DNA of 64,000 bases from Nectonema munidae. Taxonomy: Eukaryota > Nematomorpha > Nectonematoida > Nectonematidae. The stretch spans positions 463,501 through 527,500 of the forward strand of contig JAUIRK010000960.1 of assembly GCA_030549495.1 (NCBI GenBank), written 5' to 3'. Both the position numbers and the translations under genes were made by a program. The stretch's first letter is position 1. The number at the start of each line of letters is the position of its first letter. Of the stretch, positions 61,725 to 64,000 are shown piece after piece. A model generated the notes under the pieces. That model searched no databases, was not told the DNA's origin, and saw only the letters and a program-made list of their open reading frames with translations.

Positions 61725-62463
61725 TTTTGAGCGGTTTTCTTTTTTAATTTAAGAAACACAACAATCACTTTTCAATACACACGTTTCGTGTAACTTAAAA
61801 AAATCTAAAAAAAAAAAAGTAAAAAATCAAACACTATGAAATAATAAAGGGATCTTTGGCCTATCAAGAAAGGTACTACTAATAAGGACAAAAATATCAA
61901 GCACAAGGTCTCAATAAGGACAAAATTAAAACAAATATAAATAAGTAAGAAAACAGTAACAATAATTCACGAGTCTCTGAATGACTATAACAAATAAAAA
62001 ATAATTAAAAAACAATACATGATTCTTAATTCTAAATCAAAAATATTTGATTTTTTTATTTAGAATTTTGTCTTTTTTATCTTTGAAGCAAAAAAAAATT
62101 AATTGTAAATTAGGAAATGTATTCATAGGAAAAAAATATATTCTGGTAGATGTGTAAAATGAGATAACGCAGACAAAGCAAAACAATGCTAGCTTTGAGC
62201 ATTTCGTTTCTACTTAAGTTTACTGTCTAAATAAGTTACATTTCAATTTTGTTAAACTCCATTTGATTTGGTCGCCAATAATTAAAAAAAAAAGGTCAAA
62301 AAGCCTACCTTTAGTTGTAATAATGTATTTTAATACTACATATGGTGAAAATCTTATAATCACACACCCGAAATTTTATCCGCTTTTGGGCGAGCCCGCA
62401 AATAAATGAAAAGGCGTTTAAAAAATTTTATCACCACTTCAAATTGTTTTATCCTTATTTTTT
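61725..62463 (-). other. 5' flank of the twitchin coding region
   Basis: Contains the immediate 5' untranslated sequence and an in-frame TAA at 61749-61751. The 700 bp upstream are A/T-rich, and I see no convincing TATA box, initiator or CpG-rich core. The promoter may lie further up, with untranslated exons. Confidence 0.5.
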
Positions 62464-62570
62464 TGGGGGGACGTGAGTAGGTTGGTTAGATGCTGGATTC
62501 GATAACTCAAGGTTTTGGGTTCGATCCCCCATTAAGCCTGCTTTACTCATAGTTCGATAGAAGCGCGCAA
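62464..62570 (+). mobile_element. SINE-1 copy f
   Basis: GGGGGACGTGAGTAGG, TTGGTTAGATGCTGGATTCG, ATAACTCAAGG, TTTTGGGTTCGATCCCCC (B-box), ATTAAGCCTGCTTTACTC and GTTCGATAGAAGCG. The distal tail is lost. It is the best-preserved head of the family in the window. Confidence 0.7.
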
Positions 62571-62799
62571 ATAATAATAATGACTTCGTTTATTTACTGT
62601 ATATTGTTAGCGATGATCAGTTGTGTCAATCACTATCATCTACGCACATCCTCAAAATTTTTGGGGAGCGAACTTTTTTTTATATGATTTTCAAAATTTT
62701 TTATAAAAGAATTTGTGTCCAATGAAGACACCACCATTATTACCCAACATTATACTTGCACTGTAAGCTCTCAATCCCACCAAAACACAATCGCTAAAA

Positions 62800-64000
62800 A
62801 AATGAAATATTTGACGACTCACACATGAAATTTCGTTTTACTGCATTAAAGTATGGTGGGGAAGAGGAACATAAGTGTCCTTTGTTTTCTGAAGTGTTAG
62901 CATCCACTTTTTTAAAGCTCGTCAAGTGAAGCTTGAGCTGGTAGTGAAGCACTCAATTTCGGTAACAAAACTATTGGCTGAACATTTCAAAAATTCATGT
63001 TTGATAAATAACATAGGAATGTCTTTACAAAATATTAAGTATGGTTTAAAAAGTTTCAAAAAATATCTGTTGTCAAAAAGTCCCACAATATTGCAGACCG
63101 AGCCGTATAGTAAGGGAGGGCAGTGGGGGAAATTGCCCGGGCGCCATTTCATTGCCACTGACGTCAACGCAGCAGAGCTTGAGATGGAAATTGAGGACAT
63201 TCAAATGTTTTTGAAACCTCGGAAGGAAAAACCGGCAAACGCTATGGAGTTACTTGGTTTCCTGTCCTCGCACTCAGGACTCTGTCCGAATTTACAAGTG
63301 GCTCTGAGGATCATGCTGACAATTGGAACTTCTATTGCATCCTGTGAAAGGTCATCCACAAGCTAAAACTTATTAAGTCCTACGTGAGGAGCACTATGGG
63401 GCAAGCCCGCCTCCAAAGTCTGGCTCTTATGAGCATTGAGAAAGAAGTTCTCGATTGTGTTGATTTTGAGGAAGGCATCGATAATTTTGCTGCTGCTAAA
63501 ACACGAAAAATGAACATCTAATGGAGACTGTCTTCGACTCAGTCAGTATATATCTGCATTATGTGGCTTAATAAAAATGTGAGCATTTTTTTTCTAAATC
63601 ACATTTTAAGCCAGAATGGGGTGGGGATGAGTGAGAAAATAAATAGCAAGGGGTGAGGGACTCCATTCAGGACCTTTGCCATGGGGCGCCACGATCCCTT
63701 GATACGGCCCTGATTGCAGAACAGTTAATATTACTTTGCTGCAAAGATATATTGAATATGCTAAGTTCTGAAGTTGTAAAGTTGAAGCATATCTTCCTGT
63801 CAAACGATACCGTTACATTAGGCTAATTGGAGAGATGTCTGATTACATGTCAGACGTGGTTTTATTGATTCGGAAGTCGATTTTCAACTTTTTTGATCAG
63901 ATTTGTGAAACGATGGATGCTGCAAACTTATCTCAGCTTTGTGTTTACGTACAATATGCATATGACAAGAACCTGGTAGACCATTTTTAATTTGCGAAAC
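62800..64000 (+). mobile_element. hAT DNA transposon (BED-finger type), partial and split
   Basis: Outer element, running off the right edge. Left part (to 63097): KYGGEEEHKCPLFSEVLAS near 62850-62905, a degenerate BED-finger region, then KNSCLINNIGMSLQN. Right part (from 63721): IFLSNDTV near 63800, then MSDYMSDVVLLIRKS and ANLSQLCVYVQYAYDKNLVDH near 63835-63985, the catalytic-core neighbourhood of ZBED/FAM200-like hAT transposases. Several stops and frame changes are visible. The element is interrupted by a 615-bp hAT of another family. Confidence 0.75.
63098..63712 (+). mobile_element. 615-bp nested hAT element with perfect 8-bp target duplication
   Basis: Ends CCGAGCCGTATAG (left) and, reverse-complemented, CAGGGCCGTATC (right), flanked on both sides by ATTGCAGA (63090-63097 and 63713-63720). 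It keeps only the C-terminal transposase region: ELLGFLSSHSGLCPNLQVAL, TIGTSIASCERS, and in another frame KLKLIKSYVRSTMGQARLQ, LALMSIEKEVLDCVDFEEG to a TAA at 63519-63521. This is the hAT dimerisation region. One small frameshift lies near 63358. It is an internally deleted copy, unable to move by itself. Confidence 0.85.

Noticed and set aside
62926-63366. 146-residue + strand open frame as a host gene
   Set aside because: It spans the border between two nested hAT elements and ends in a frameshifted dimerisation region.
1-64000. A previously undescribed molecular system
   Set aside because: All coding signal resolves to one muscle gene plus decayed DNA transposons, LINE pieces and SINEs. 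No unknown multi-gene cluster is present.

Overview
The window is strongly AT-rich animal DNA dominated by one very large gene on the minus strand. It is the 5' (N-terminal) part of a twitchin / UNC-22 / Bent type giant muscle protein, read from the start codon at 61724 down to an exon ending at 4015. I could place 55 consecutive coding exons (about 9.8 kb of coding sequence, about 3,260 residues). Reading frame and splice phase agree at every junction. The protein starts with a Ser/Thr/Pro/Lys-rich linker with two RRxS motifs. Six immunoglobulin (Ig) domains follow, the first separated from the rest by a charged helical linker. Then come seven FnIII-FnIII-Ig units and one FnIII-FnIII-FnIII-Ig unit. 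No kinase domain is present, so the rest of the gene lies beyond base 1, past an intron of at least 4 kb. The domain order fits twitchin of bilaterian invertebrates. An arthropod (perhaps a crustacean) is my best guess, but the sequence alone does not settle it.

Layout in + coordinates. 1-4014: last intron in view, with a decayed DNA-transposon transposase (about 240-2225) and a diverged repeat (2560-3056). 4015-6266: Ig14 and FnIII-17. 6267-10562: an intron filled by a piggyBac-like element (6344-10471), itself split by a complete-length hAT element (6948-9065) with an 8-bp target duplication. 10563-41515: the FnIII/Ig repeats. Their introns carry tRNA-derived SINEs, MITEs, a foldback element, a 100-bp A tract and an (ATG)n microsatellite. 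41432-57512: the N-terminal Ig domains. 57513-61724: linker exons, with SINEs and a 127-bp TTAA-flanked MITE in the introns. 61725-62463: 5' flank with no recognised promoter. 62464-64000: a SINE, then a BED-finger hAT transposon split by a 615-bp hAT of another family with a perfect 8-bp target duplication.

There is one host gene, so no operon or pathway can be read here. Twitchin is a sarcomeric thick-filament protein. The exons encode its elastic / myosin-binding array, and the intergenic and intronic DNA is a record of DNA transposons, LINE pieces and SINEs. I found no undescribed molecular system. The most interesting items are the two nested transposon insertions, the register break in the FnIII/Ig pattern, and the candidate phosphorylation motifs in the N-terminal linker.
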